From the NCBI GenBank assembly GCA_000720805.1, contig JODI01000016.1, positions 1 to 64,000 on the forward strand: a stretch of 64,000 bases of DNA. Reading direction: 5' to 3'. Numbering within the stretch: position 1 is the first letter of the stretch; each line of letters opens with the position of its first letter. A program made the translations under genes and the position numbers. Below, piece by piece: positions 1 to 8,194 of this stretch. The notes under the pieces are model-generated. The model saw nothing but the letters and a program-made list of their open reading frames with translations, made no database searches and was not told the origin of the DNA. This stretch comes from Streptomyces violaceoruber. GTDB lineage: Bacteria; Actinomycetota; Actinomycetes; Streptomycetales; Streptomycetaceae.

Positions 1-1
1 G

Positions 2-70
2 CCCAAGTACGTCCAGTACGAGGGCTTCCGGCCGGCACGCCGAGAGCACGCACCGGACGCCGCTCCTTGA
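2..70 (+). CDS. C-terminal end of an unidentified protein (truncated by window edge)
   Basis: An open frame enters from the left edge and ends at TGA 68-70. The last residues read PKYVQYEGFRPARREHAPD followed by AAP. It converges on the IclR gene that ends at 96. Too little is visible to name the product. The frame is inferred only from its being open and having plausible Streptomyces composition. Confidence 0.35.
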   Translation, partial: PKYVQYEGFRPARREHAPDAAP

Positions 71-95
71 CGGGCAAACGTTGCCTGCCGCGGCA

Positions 96-854
96 CTAGA
101 TCGCGAGGGACAGCAGGACCGGTGCCGCGCCCCGGTTCAGGCGGTCGGCGGCCTGGCGCAGGCGGTGGGCGTGTTCGACCGGGAGGGACAGGGCGAGGCA
201 GCCGACGGAGGAGCCGGCCGTGATCGGGACGGCCGCGCAGACCGTGCCGACCGCGTACTCCTGGAGATCGAGGTGCGGCACGGTCGGCGGCTGGGACTCC
301 AGGCGGGACAGCAGCAGCTTGTCGCTGGTGATGGTGCGCGAGGTGAGGCGGGCCATCTTGTGCCGGGAGAGGTGCTCCCGCCGGCTGTTGTGGTCGAGCT
401 GGCCGAGCAGGCTCTTGCCGATCGCGGTGGCGTGGGCGGAGTAGCGGAAGTCCACCCACTCGTTCACCGCGGGGGTGGTGGGGCCGGCGGCGTACTGGGT
501 GACGTCGATCTCTCCGTCGACGTACCGGCTGATGTAGACGGCGGCGCCGACACAGTCGCGCAGCCGGTCCAGGGCGCCCTGGACCTTCTCGCGCAGGGCC
601 TGGTCGCGGTCCTGGGCGGAGCCCAGGCGGGAGAGGGCGGCGCCGGTGACATAGGCGCCGTCGGTGACCTGCTCGACGTAGCCCTCGCGGCGCAGCATCC
701 TCAGGAGCGTGGTCAGGCGCTCCGGGTCGATGCCGGTCAGGCGGGCGAGCCGGCTGTCGGTGACTCCGGTGGTGTGCCGTGCCACGGTCTCCAGGACGCG
801 CAGGGCGTCCTGGGTCGAGTGGTACGGCGCGGTCGGCTCGTGCATCAGCGCCAC
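96..854 (-). CDS. IclR-family transcriptional regulator
   Basis: About 252 aa. The N-terminus (residues about 15-65) is a winged helix-turn-helix with DALRVLETVA and RLARLTGIDPERLTTLLRML, typical of IclR. The remainder is the IclR effector domain, with AHATAIGKSLLGQL and a C-terminal CLALSLPVEHA segment. I chose the GTG at 854 because AGGGGG sits six bases upstream. The frame stays open to 1013, but the extra N-terminus has no family similarity. The gene lies just downstream of, and on the same strand as, the ehu transporter genes, so it is the likely ligand-responsive controller of that cluster. Its ligand cannot be read from sequence. Confidence 0.9.
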   Translation of the reverse strand: MALMHEPTAPYHSTQDALRVLETVARHTTGVTDSRLARLTGIDPERLTTLLRMLRREGYVEQVTDGAYVTGAALSRLGSAQDRDQALREKVQGALDRLRDCVGAAVYISRYVDGEIDVTQYAAGPTTPAVNEWVDFRYSAHATAIGKSLLGQLDHNSRREHLSRHKMARLTSRTITSDKLLLSRLESQPPTVPHLDLQEYAVGTVCAAVPITAGSSVGCLALSLPVEHAHRLRQAADRLNRGAAPVLLSLAI

Positions 855-1156
855 GGTGTTCCCCCTGCGCTCGCTCGGTCGCTCAACGACTGGGCCGTAA
901 TCCGGACAGCGAATCCCTTCCACGATAACCGGCAAGAGGCTTGCGGCGAGCGGTTGTTGAGGAGATTGCGAGGGGCCCGGGCCGCTCTCAGCAGGGCCGC
1001 TGCCCTCTGTCATGTGCCAGGGGCAGGACCCAGCGCCGGGACCTCGGAAGTTGAACCTCGTTCACCTATGGGGGAGCTCGGAGGGCTGGAAGAGTGTGGA
1101 AACCCCGGAGGGCTCGAAGGGCTCGAAGGGCGTGGAAGCCGGGGAGCCCTCGGAGA

Positions 1157-1951
1157 TCAAAGCACCGCCCCCAGGAATTCGCGGGTCCGGTCGTGCTCGG
1201 GCTCGCCGAAGATCTTCTCCGGGGGCCCGGACTCGATGACCCGGCCCGAGTCGAACATCAGGACCTGGTCGGAGATGTCCCGGGCGAAGTTCATCTCGTG
1301 GGTCACACAGAGCATCGTGATGTCGGTGGAGTGGGCGATGTCCCGCAGCACGTCCAGGACACCGGCGACCAGCTCCGGGTCGAGCGCGGAGGTCACCTCG
1401 TCAAGGAGCAGCACCTGCGGCCGCATCGCCAGCGCCCGCGCGATCGCCACCCGCTGCTGCTGCCCGCCGGACAGCTGGCTCGGCCGGGCGTCGGCCTTGT
1501 CGGCCAGGCCCACCAGGTCCAGCAGGTCGCGGGCCCGTTCGTCCGCCTCGTCCCGGGACATCCCGAGGACGGTGACGGGTGCCTCGGTGATGTTCCTGAG
1601 GGCCGTCATGTTCGGGAACAGGTTGAACTGCTGGAACACCATCCCGATCTTCTTGCGGACCTCGCGGACCTGCTTCTCCGGCGCCGGGAACAGCTGCCGG
1701 CCGTCGACGGTGATCGTGCCCTCGTCGGGCTTGGTCAGCGTCATCAGCAGCCGCAGGATCGTCGTCTTGCCGGAGCCCGACGGCCCGATCAGCGTGACGT
1801 GCTTGCCGGAGTCCACGGAGAAGTCCAGCCGGTCGAGGACCGTGTTGGACCCGAACCGCTTGGTGACGTGCTCCAGCCGGATCAGCTCGCTGCCGTCCAC
1901 CGGCGGGTTCGCATGGGACTCGGAATCTGTCAGGGGGGCGTCAGTGGACAA
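1157..1951 (-). CDS. ehuA: ABC transporter ATP-binding protein, EhuA-like (polar amino acid/ectoine uptake)
   Basis: 264 aa cytoplasmic ATPase of the polar amino-acid uptake (PAAT) family. Walker A GPSGSGKT lies at 56-63, the Q-loop in VFQQFNLFP at 105-113, the signature LSGGQQQR at 160-167, Walker B LLLDE at 181-185 and the H-loop His at 218. It should energise the EhuC/EhuD permease pair for import of the ligand bound by EhuB. The likely start is TTG with GGAG eight bases upstream, overlapping the ehuD stop by 11 bases. This is the last gene of the ehuBCDA operon. Homologues are called ectoine/hydroxyectoine transporters. Substrate assignment by homology alone is uncertain because other polar amino acids use near-identical ATPases. 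Confidence 0.88.
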   Translation of the reverse strand: MSTDAPLTDSESHANPPVDGSELIRLEHVTKRFGSNTVLDRLDFSVDSGKHVTLIGPSGSGKTTILRLLMTLTKPDEGTITVDGRQLFPAPEKQVREVRKKIGMVFQQFNLFPNMTALRNITEAPVTVLGMSRDEADERARDLLDLVGLADKADARPSQLSGGQQQRVAIARALAMRPQVLLLDEVTSALDPELVAGVLDVLRDIAHSTDITMLCVTHEMNFARDISDQVLMFDSGRVIESGPPEKIFGEPEHDRTREFLGAVL

Positions 1952-2591
1952 GACGTCGCTCCAGTGCTCGCAGGAGAAGGGAGGCCAGATAGGAAATGAC
2001 GATGAAGGCCACGCCGATCACGGTCAGGGGCTCGGTGAACTGGAAGTGCTCCTGGGAGTACAGCCGCGCCTGCCCGAGCATCTCCAGCACCGTGATCACC
2101 ATCAGCATCGGTGTGTCCTTGAGCATCGCGATCACGTAGTTGCCGAGCGCCGGCACCACGCGGCGGATCGCCTGCGGCAGGATCACCACCCGCCAGGTCC
2201 GGGCCACCGGCAGGTTCAGCGCCGTCGCCGCCTCCCACTGGCCGGCCGGCACCGCCTCGATACCGGCCCGGTAGACCTGCATCGTGTACGTCGAGTAGTG
2301 CAGGCCGATCCCGATGACGCCGGTGGTCAGCGCCGACAGGGTCACGCCCCACTCGGGCAGCACGTAGAAGAGGAAGAACAGCTGCACCAGCAGCGGGGTG
2401 TTGCGTACGAACTCCGTGATCACCCCGACCGGCCAGCGCACCCAGCGGGTCGGCGTGCGCATCAGCAGCGCCCACACCAGGCCCAGGAGGAAGGAGATGA
2501 CCGACCCCAGCGCCAGCGCCTGCAGGGTGACCAGCAGACCGTCCCAGAAGTGCGGCATGAAGCCGCTCACCGCGTCCCAGTCCCACTTCAC
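1941..2591 (-). CDS. ehuD: ABC transporter permease, EhuD-like
   Basis: 216 aa inner-membrane permease of the His/Glu/Gln family. It shows about five hydrophobic segments and the EAA loop EAATALNLPVARTWRVVILP around residue 120-140, which docks on the ATPase. It starts within the last bases of ehuC (four-base ATGA-type overlap) and runs into ehuA, so the four transporter genes are translationally coupled. It should pair with EhuC as a heterodimeric channel. Confidence in the permease role is high. Ectoine specificity is inferred from similarity and gene order only. Confidence 0.87.
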   Translation of the reverse strand: MKWDWDAVSGFMPHFWDGLLVTLQALALGSVISFLLGLVWALLMRTPTRWVRWPVGVITEFVRNTPLLVQLFFLFYVLPEWGVTLSALTTGVIGIGLHYSTYTMQVYRAGIEAVPAGQWEAATALNLPVARTWRVVILPQAIRRVVPALGNYVIAMLKDTPMLMVITVLEMLGQARLYSQEHFQFTEPLTVIGVAFIVISYLASLLLRALERRLVH

Positions 2592-3313
2592 GAGGCACCT
2601 CCGGCCGCGCCGACCCCGGTCGTCTCCGCGCGCTTCAGCTCATGCGCGGACACCTCGCGCCGCGGCGCCTTCCCGACGCCCGCCTTCAGTTTCTTCTCCA
2701 GCCCGCGCATCAGCCGGGTGAGCAGGAAGGCGATCACGAAGTAGATCACCAGCAGATACGAGTAGATCTCCGCGCTCTCCTGCAGCGCGAGGCGCACCAG
2801 GTTGCCGCTGAAGGCCAGGTCGCCCATGCCCATCACCGACACCAGCGCGGTGCCCTTGAGCAGTTCGATCAGCAGGTTGGAGAACGGCGGGATCATCTCC
2901 GGCACCGCCTGCGGCAGCAGGATCAGCCGCATCCGCTGCCAGGGCGTGAAGCTCAGCGCGATCCCGCCCTCCTGCTGAGCCGGGTCGACGGCCTTCAGCG
3001 CACCGCGCACGATCTCCGAGCCGTACGCCCCGTAGGTCAGCCCGAGCGCGAGCGTGCCCGCCCACATCGGCACCAGCTGCCAGCCGAAGGCGATCGGAAG
3101 CACGAAGAACACCCAGAAGATCATCACCAGCGCGGAGGTCCCGCGGAACACCTCGGTGTAGAGGCCCGCGAGGAAGCGCACGATCCACAGCCGGTGGGTG
3201 CGGGCCACACCCGCGACGAAGGCGACGGCCGCGCCCAGCAGCGCGCTGAACACGAGCAACTGGACCGTGGTCCATATGCCCTTGAGTACGAGTTCCCAGA
3301 GTCCGGAGGTCAT
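2588..3313 (-). CDS. ehuC: ABC transporter permease, EhuC-like
   Basis: 241 aa membrane permease paralogous to EhuD, with about five transmembrane segments and an EAA-type loop around QQEGGIALSFTPWQRMRLI. A charged cytoplasmic tail (KKLKAGVGKAPRREVSAHE) follows the last helix. I place the start at the ATG (MTSGLWELV) that overlaps the ehuB stop as ATGA. An upstream in-frame ATG three codons earlier is possible. Together with EhuD it should form the transmembrane pore. Confidence 0.87.
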   Translation of the reverse strand: MTSGLWELVLKGIWTTVQLLVFSALLGAAVAFVAGVARTHRLWIVRFLAGLYTEVFRGTSALVMIFWVFFVLPIAFGWQLVPMWAGTLALGLTYGAYGSEIVRGALKAVDPAQQEGGIALSFTPWQRMRLILLPQAVPEMIPPFSNLLIELLKGTALVSVMGMGDLAFSGNLVRLALQESAEIYSYLLVIYFVIAFLLTRLMRGLEKKLKAGVGKAPRREVSAHELKRAETTGVGAAGGAS

Positions 3314-4215
3314 CCGCCGCACAGCTCCTTCGCGGTGAGGTCGGTCATCTCGGCCTCGGTGAACCCGAAGGGCTTGAGGATCCGGAACAACTCCCCACTC
3401 TTCTTCAGCTTCCGCAGCTCCACGTTGAAGGCGTCCCGCAGCCCGGTCTCGGTCGGCCGGAACGCGAAGGCGCCCCCGTCGACGTGCGGCTTGCCGTCGA
3501 CGAGCGGCGTGAAGGCCTTGGTGGCCTCGGCCTTACTGGACTTCTTCACCACCTCACGGGTGGTCAGCGCGGTCCCGGCGAAGGCGTCGACGCGCCCGGC
3601 CTCCACCGCGTTCAGCCCGGCGACCTGGTCCGGCACGATCAGGATGTCGCTCTCCTTGTACCCGGCCTCGACGGCGTACTGGATCTCCGCGTATCCCGTG
3701 CCGGTCGCGAACTTGGCCTTCTTCTCGACGATGTCCTTGTAGTCGTGCAGGCCTTTCGGGTTGCCCTTGCGCACGATGAAGGAGTCGAGCATCTGGTAGT
3801 CGGGGTCGGCGAAGATGACCTGCGCGCAGCGCTCGGGATTGACGTACATCCCGGCGGCGACGACGTCGAACTGCTGCGAGTTCAGACCGGGGATCAGCGA
3901 ACCGAACTCCGTCGGCACCGGCTGCACCTTGTCGATCCCGAGCCGTTTGAAGATGACCCGCGCGAGTTCGGGTGCCTCGCCGGTCAGGTCGCCGTTCTTG
4001 TCGATGTACCCGAAGGGGATCTCACCGGCGATTCCCAGCCGTACGACACCGGCGGCCTTGAGGCGGCTGAGGAGATCACCGCCCTCGGTGGTCGAGGCGG
4101 TCGCCACGCGCGAGCAGCCCGCCGCACCCAACGCGCCGAGCGCCGCCACCCCCGCGAGCAGCGACCGGCGTGTGGGTCCGGACGTGTGTGCGCCATGTTC
4201 CGTAGGTGGAGCCAT
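3310..4215 (-). CDS. ehuB: Extracellular solute-binding lipoprotein, EhuB-like (family 3)
   Basis: 301 aa. The N-terminus has twin arginines (TRRSLL, residues 15-20), a hydrophobic stretch and a lipobox ending at Cys34 (LGAAGC), so it is probably a Tat-exported lipoprotein. The mature part is a type II periplasmic-binding fold: VVRLGIAGEIPFGYIDKNG at the start, then FDVVAAGMYVNPERC, and the second lobe with GTGYAEI. It captures the substrate outside the cell and delivers it to EhuCD. The start at 4215 gives a clean signal peptide; no strong Shine-Dalgarno is visible. First gene of the transporter operon. The ligand is probably ectoine/hydroxyectoine or a related polar amino acid (inference). 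Confidence 0.87.
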   Translation of the reverse strand: MAPPTEHGAHTSGPTRRSLLAGVAALGALGAAGCSRVATASTTEGGDLLSRLKAAGVVRLGIAGEIPFGYIDKNGDLTGEAPELARVIFKRLGIDKVQPVPTEFGSLIPGLNSQQFDVVAAGMYVNPERCAQVIFADPDYQMLDSFIVRKGNPKGLHDYKDIVEKKAKFATGTGYAEIQYAVEAGYKESDILIVPDQVAGLNAVEAGRVDAFAGTALTTREVVKKSSKAEATKAFTPLVDGKPHVDGGAFAFRPTETGLRDAFNVELRKLKKSGELFRILKPFGFTEAEMTDLTAKELCGG

Positions 4216-4312
4216 GGCGGCGCAGCTACCCGAGAGCATGCGGGTTATGCAGGCTGATTTCAGCCCCGATCTTCGGCCGGGCCCTCTTGACTGCCGGGGG
4301 ACCATGGAACGC

Positions 4313-4807
4313 ATGGCCGACCGATATATCGAAGTCTCGCTGGTCAAGCGCGGAATCACCGCCACGGCAAAGCTGCTCGACGATCGCGCGCCGATCACCT
4401 GCGCGGCCGTCTGGGATGCCCTTCCGCTCGCCGGAGACGTCTATCACGCCAAATACGCACGCAACGAGATCTATGCCCTGTTCCCGCCTTTCGCGACATC
4501 AGAGCCACCCCTGGAAAACCCGACAGTCACCCCCATTCCCGGCGATCTCTGCTATTTCTCCTTCGCGGGCGCGGAGTTGGGCACCAAGGCCTACGGCTAC
4601 GACCGAGAGGTCCGGCCCGGCACGACGGTCGTCGACCTGGCCCTGTTCTACGAGCGCAACAACCTGCTCCTCAACGCCGACGTCGGCTGGGTGCCGGGCA
4701 TCGTCTGGGGCCAGATCGTCGAGGGTCTGCCGGAGCTCGCGGACGGGTGCAACGACCTGTGGCGGACCGGGGCGGCGGGGGAGAGCCTCAGCTTCCGCCG
4801 GGCGTGA
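4313..4807 (+). CDS. DUF3830 family protein
   Basis: 164 aa, matching the small DUF3830 family (segments RYIEVSLVKRGITATAKLLD, HAKYARNEIYALFPPF and NADVGWVPGIVWGQI). The family is thought to have a cyclophilin-like fold but has no established reaction. It is repeatedly found beside amidases and amino-acid transporters. It diverges from ehuB (about 97 bp between starts) and converges on the amidase with a 20-bp tail overlap. ATG 4313 or ATG 4304 could be the start; GGGGGA lies at 4296-4301. Its conservation in this context suggests a role in the same catabolic pathway, but that is inference. Confidence 0.8.
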   Translation: MADRYIEVSLVKRGITATAKLLDDRAPITCAAVWDALPLAGDVYHAKYARNEIYALFPPFATSEPPLENPTVTPIPGDLCYFSFAGAELGTKAYGYDREVRPGTTVVDLALFYERNNLLLNADVGWVPGIVWGQIVEGLPELADGCNDLWRTGAAGESLSFRRA

Positions 4808-6185
4808 TCCCGACGCCCGCCTCGTACAGGGCGTGGGCCGCCCGGAGCACCAGGTCGTCGCGGTGCCGGGCGGCCACCAGCTGGAGCCCGACGGGCAGTC
4901 CGTCGCCGTCCGTGCCCACCGGGACCGAGGCGGCCGGCTGCTGGGTCATGTTGAAGGGGTACGTGAACGGCGTCCACCCCGTCCAGCGGCGGTGGCCGGA
5001 ACCTTTCGGCACCTCGGCGCCCGCCTCGAACGCGGTGATCGGGAGCGTCGGGGTGACCAGCAGGTCGTAGGAGTCGTGGAAGCGGCCCATACGGCGGCCG
5101 AGCTCCATCCGGACGTCGACCGCGGCCAGATAGTCCAGGGCGCTGTAACGGGCGCCCCGGTCGCAGATCTCCCGCAGCCCCGGGTCGAGCAGTTCCCGCT
5201 GCCGCGGTCCCAGGGACTGGGTCACCCGGGCCGCGCCGCTGAACCACAGGGTGTGGAATGCGTCCACGGGGTCCGTGAGATCGGGGTCGGCCTCCGTGAC
5301 GTGCGCCCCGAGCTCCGCGAGCCGCTCCACGGCCCGCCGCACCGCCGCCTGGACCGCCGGCTGCACCGCCACCTGGCCGCCGAGGGACGGCGAGTAGGCG
5401 ACCTTGAGCCCGCGCACCCCGCCCGGCAGTCCCGCCGAGAAGGCGCCGGGCGCGGGACTCAGCGCCGACCAGTCCCGGGAGTCCGGGTTCCCGATGACGT
5501 CGAGGAGCAGCGCAGCGTCCGCCGCGTCCCGCGTCATCGGGCCGACATGGGCGAGGGTGCCGAAGGCGCTCGCCGGGTACAGCGGCACCCGGCCGTACGT
5601 CGGCTTCAGGGCGAAGATCCCGCAGAACGCCGCCGGGATACGGACACTGCCGCCGCCGTCGGTGCCGAGGGCGAGCGGTCCCGCGCCGAGGGCCACGGCC
5701 GCCGCCGCGCCGCCGCTGGAGCCGCCCGCGGTGCGGGTGGGGTCGTGCGGGTTGCGGGTCACCCCGGTCAGCGGGGAGTCGGTGACGCCCTTCCAGCCGA
5801 ACTCCGGGGTCGTGGTCTTGCCGATGAAGACGGCACCGTGCTCGCGCAGCCGGGCCACCGACGGAGCGTCCTCGTCCCAACGGCCCTGTTCGGAGATGGT
5901 CCGCGAGCCCTTGAGGGTCGGCGTCCCGCGCTGCAGCAGGATGTCCTTCACCGTCACCGGGACCCCGTCCACCAGTCCCGCCGGCTCACCCCCGCGCCAC
6001 CGGTCGGCCGACTCCCGGGCCCGCGCGAGGGCGTCGTCCGCGGTGAGCCGTACGAACGCGTTCACCTCCGGCTGGATCTCCGCCGCCCGGTCCAGGGCCG
6101 CACGGGTCGCCTCCACGGGGCTGAAGTCGCCCTTGCGGTAGCCGTCGACGAGTTGTACTGCGGTCAGTTCGGTGAGCTCCGTCAT
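4788..6185 (-). CDS. Amidase (amidase signature family)
   Basis: 465 aa, full length for the amidase signature family. The Ser-cisSer-Lys catalytic machinery is visible: Lys80 in GVPVTVKDI, the cis-Ser in TAGGSSGGAAAA (156/157) and the nucleophile Ser180 in GTDGGGSVRIP. It hydrolyses a carboxamide to a carboxylate and ammonia; the substrate is not deducible. No signal peptide, so cytoplasmic. It follows the hydroxyacid dehydrogenase on the same strand with 19 bp between them, so the two are probably co-transcribed. Its partners suggest action on an imported amide or N-acylated compound. Confidence 0.9.
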   Translation of the reverse strand: MTELTELTAVQLVDGYRKGDFSPVEATRAALDRAAEIQPEVNAFVRLTADDALARARESADRWRGGEPAGLVDGVPVTVKDILLQRGTPTLKGSRTISEQGRWDEDAPSVARLREHGAVFIGKTTTPEFGWKGVTDSPLTGVTRNPHDPTRTAGGSSGGAAAAVALGAGPLALGTDGGGSVRIPAAFCGIFALKPTYGRVPLYPASAFGTLAHVGPMTRDAADAALLLDVIGNPDSRDWSALSPAPGAFSAGLPGGVRGLKVAYSPSLGGQVAVQPAVQAAVRRAVERLAELGAHVTEADPDLTDPVDAFHTLWFSGAARVTQSLGPRQRELLDPGLREICDRGARYSALDYLAAVDVRMELGRRMGRFHDSYDLLVTPTLPITAFEAGAEVPKGSGHRRWTGWTPFTYPFNMTQQPAASVPVGTDGDGLPVGLQLVAARHRDDLVLRAAHALYEAGVGITPGGS

Positions 6186-6204
6186 CCGGCCCCTCCATAG
6201 GACG

Positions 6205-7182
6205 TCAGTGTCCGGGCACGTACCCGCGCTGCTTGTCCACCACGTTCGGCAGCGATCTGCCCGCCTCCCAGCGCTCGTACAACTCCACGAACTGTGCGCC
6301 CAGTTCGTCCCGCCAGCCGACCGTGTCGCCGCTCATGTGCGGGGACACGATCAGGTTCGGGACCTGCCAGAGCGGGCTGTCGGGGGTGAGGGGCTCGTGC
6401 TCGAAGACGTCCAGGGCGGCGCCCGCGATCCAGTGCTTGGTCAGCGCCTCGACCAGCGCGTCCTCGACGACCAGCTGTCCCCGGCCGATGTTGATGAAAC
6501 GGGCGGACGGCTGCATCGTCCCGAAGCGGCGCGCGTCGAACATGCCGTGCGTCTGCTCGGTGAGGGGCGCCGCCGAGATCACCCAGTCCGCGCGGGCGAT
6601 CAGCCGGTCCAGGTCGTCCGGGCCGTGGACGCCGGTGCGCGGGGTGCGGCCCACCAGGGCGGCGGTGATGCCGAGCGCCTTCAGCGTGGAGACGATCGCC
6701 CGTCCGATCGGCCCGGCCCCGACCACGCACGCGCGCGTGCCGGCCACCCGTTGCGACTCCCGGTGCCGCCAGGTGCGGTTCCGCTGCAGCTCCAGGGTCC
6801 GCGGCAGGTCCTTGGCCATCGACAGCACCAGCGCGGCGACGTACTCGGCGATCGGCCGGTCGAAGACGCCCCGCGCGTTCGTCACCACCGTGTCCGAGGC
6901 GGCGAGTTCCGGACACATCAGGTGGTCCACACCCGCGCTCGCCGTGTGCACCCAGCGCGGCCGCGGCCCCTCGCCGGGCCAGGCCGCGCGCACCGCTTGC
7001 GAGGTGAAGTCCCACACCAGCAGCACGTCGGCGGACGGCAGCCGCTCGGCGAGGGTGCGCTCGTCCGCGTGCTCGATCCGGGCGCGGCCGGTGAGCTTCC
7101 CGAGCCGGGGCAGCGGGTCGGCGTCCAGGACGAGCAGGGTGGGCGGCCTGGCGGCGTCGGAAGGGGACGCGGAAGCGGGCAT
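6205..7182 (-). CDS. D-2-hydroxyacid dehydrogenase
   Basis: 325 aa NAD(P)-dependent enzyme. The Rossmann motif VVGAGPIG ends near residue 160, and the NIGRGQLV, DVFEHEPL and VSPHMSGD segments carry the conserved Arg, Glu and catalytic His of the D-isomer-specific 2-hydroxyacid dehydrogenases. It interconverts a 2-oxoacid and a D-2-hydroxyacid; the substrate is unknown. It lies 19 bp upstream of the amidase and diverges from the racemase pair at 7370, sharing a 187-bp promoter region. It may reduce or oxidise the acid released by the amidase (inference). Confidence 0.88.
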   Translation of the reverse strand: MPASASPSDAARPPTLLVLDADPLPRLGKLTGRARIEHADERTLAERLPSADVLLVWDFTSQAVRAAWPGEGPRPRWVHTASAGVDHLMCPELAASDTVVTNARGVFDRPIAEYVAALVLSMAKDLPRTLELQRNRTWRHRESQRVAGTRACVVGAGPIGRAIVSTLKALGITAALVGRTPRTGVHGPDDLDRLIARADWVISAAPLTEQTHGMFDARRFGTMQPSARFINIGRGQLVVEDALVEALTKHWIAGAALDVFEHEPLTPDSPLWQVPNLIVSPHMSGDTVGWRDELGAQFVELYERWEAGRSLPNVVDKQRGYVPGH

Positions 7183-7275
7183 TTCTCAAACCGTTTCTCG
7201 GACGCTGACAGCCGTCTGACGTGGGACGGACACGAGCGGGTCACCGATGCGTGACGCGGGCGTGACAAGGGCGGA

Positions 7276-7304
7276 TTGACCACGCTCGCACCCGAACCTA
7301 CCTT
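7276..7304 (+). promoter_or_regulatory. Putative sigma-70-type promoter for the racemase pair
   Basis: TTGACC at 7276-7281, a 17-bp spacer, and TACCTT at 7299-7304. It would start transcription about 60 bases upstream of the ATG at 7370. Predicted by eye only. It lies in the divergent region shared with the D-2-hydroxyacid dehydrogenase, where an IclR-type operator would also be expected. Confidence 0.4.
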
Positions 7305-7369
7305 CGTCAACACGGGCGTGCGCACGGTCCGTTGTCCCCTGGTCCCTCTGTGTGAGGCCGGTGTCTGTC

Positions 7370-8194
7370 ATGGACGTTTCTTTTCTGGGGGGCCCACGCC
7401 CCCAGCGCGGTGTCGGGGTCGTCGCCCCGTTCGACTTCGCCCTCGACCGCGAGCTGTGGCGCTGGGTGCCCGACGAGGTCTCCCTCCATCTGACCCGGAC
7501 GCCGTACGTCCCGGTCGAGGTCAGCCTCGACCTCGCCCGCCTGGTCAGCGAGCACGAGACCCTGCACGACGCGGTGCGCACGCTCACCGCCGTCGAGCCC
7601 GAGGTGGTGGCCTACGCCTGCACGTCCGGCAGTTTCGTCGGCGGGATCGCCGGGGAGCGGGCGATGTGCGCGGCGATGACCCTGGCCGGTGCCCTGCCGT
7701 CGGTGACGACGTCCGGGGCGCTGCTGGAGGCACTGACGGAGCTCGGCGCACGCCGGGTGGCCCTGGTGACGCCGTACACCGTCTCCGTGACCCGCGCTCT
7801 GGAGGAGTACGTGGCCCAGGCGGGCGTCACCGTCACCGGGTGTGCGTACATGGGCCTGACCAGGCACATCTGGAAGGTTCCCTACCGGGACGTGGCGGAC
7901 ATGGCGCGCAAGGCGGTCCGCGGCGGAGCCGAGGCGCTGTTCATCAGCTGCACCAACCTCCCGACGTACGACGTGATCCCGCAGCTGGAGGCGGAGCTGC
8001 GGATCCCGGTGATCTCAGCCAACCAGGCAACGATGTGGGCGGCGCTGCGCCGACTGGGTACCCGAGCGGTGGGACCGTACCAGGCGCTGATCGATCCGGC
8101 CGCCCGGCTCGGTCCCGCACTGCCGGACGTACCGGGCCTCCCGGACGTGCCGCGACTGCCGGACGAAGAACAGCAGCAGGAAGGCTCGACATGA
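7370..8194 (+). CDS. Maleate cis-trans isomerase / EutA-like Asp/Glu racemase superfamily protein (two-cysteine paralogue)
   Basis: 274 aa. Both cysteine motifs of the superfamily are present: Cys84 in AYACTSGSF and Cys194 in FISCTNLPTYD. Two opposed cysteines are needed by maleate isomerases and by racemases of this fold. The product resembles EutA of ectoine-utilisation operons and maleate isomerases. I used the ATG at 7370, with GAGG upstream; GTG 7361 or 7352 are alternatives. The C-terminus ends in a Pro/Leu-rich tail with an LPDVPGLPDVPRLPDE repeat. The stop overlaps the start of the next gene (ATGA). Probably part of the catabolic cluster; the exact reaction is unknown. Confidence 0.8.
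   Translation: MDVSFLGGPRPQRGVGVVAPFDFALDRELWRWVPDEVSLHLTRTPYVPVEVSLDLARLVSEHETLHDAVRTLTAVEPEVVAYACTSGSFVGGIAGERAMCAAMTLAGALPSVTTSGALLEALTELGARRVALVTPYTVSVTRALEEYVAQAGVTVTGCAYMGLTRHIWKVPYRDVADMARKAVRGGAEALFISCTNLPTYDVIPQLEAELRIPVISANQATMWAALRRLGTRAVGPYQALIDPAARLGPALPDVPGLPDVPRLPDEEQQQEGST

Noticed and set aside
81..2744. Very long plus-strand open frame of 887 codons opposite the IclR and ehu genes
   Set aside because: It is antisense to clear genes with motif support. Such frames arise from GC-rich third positions.
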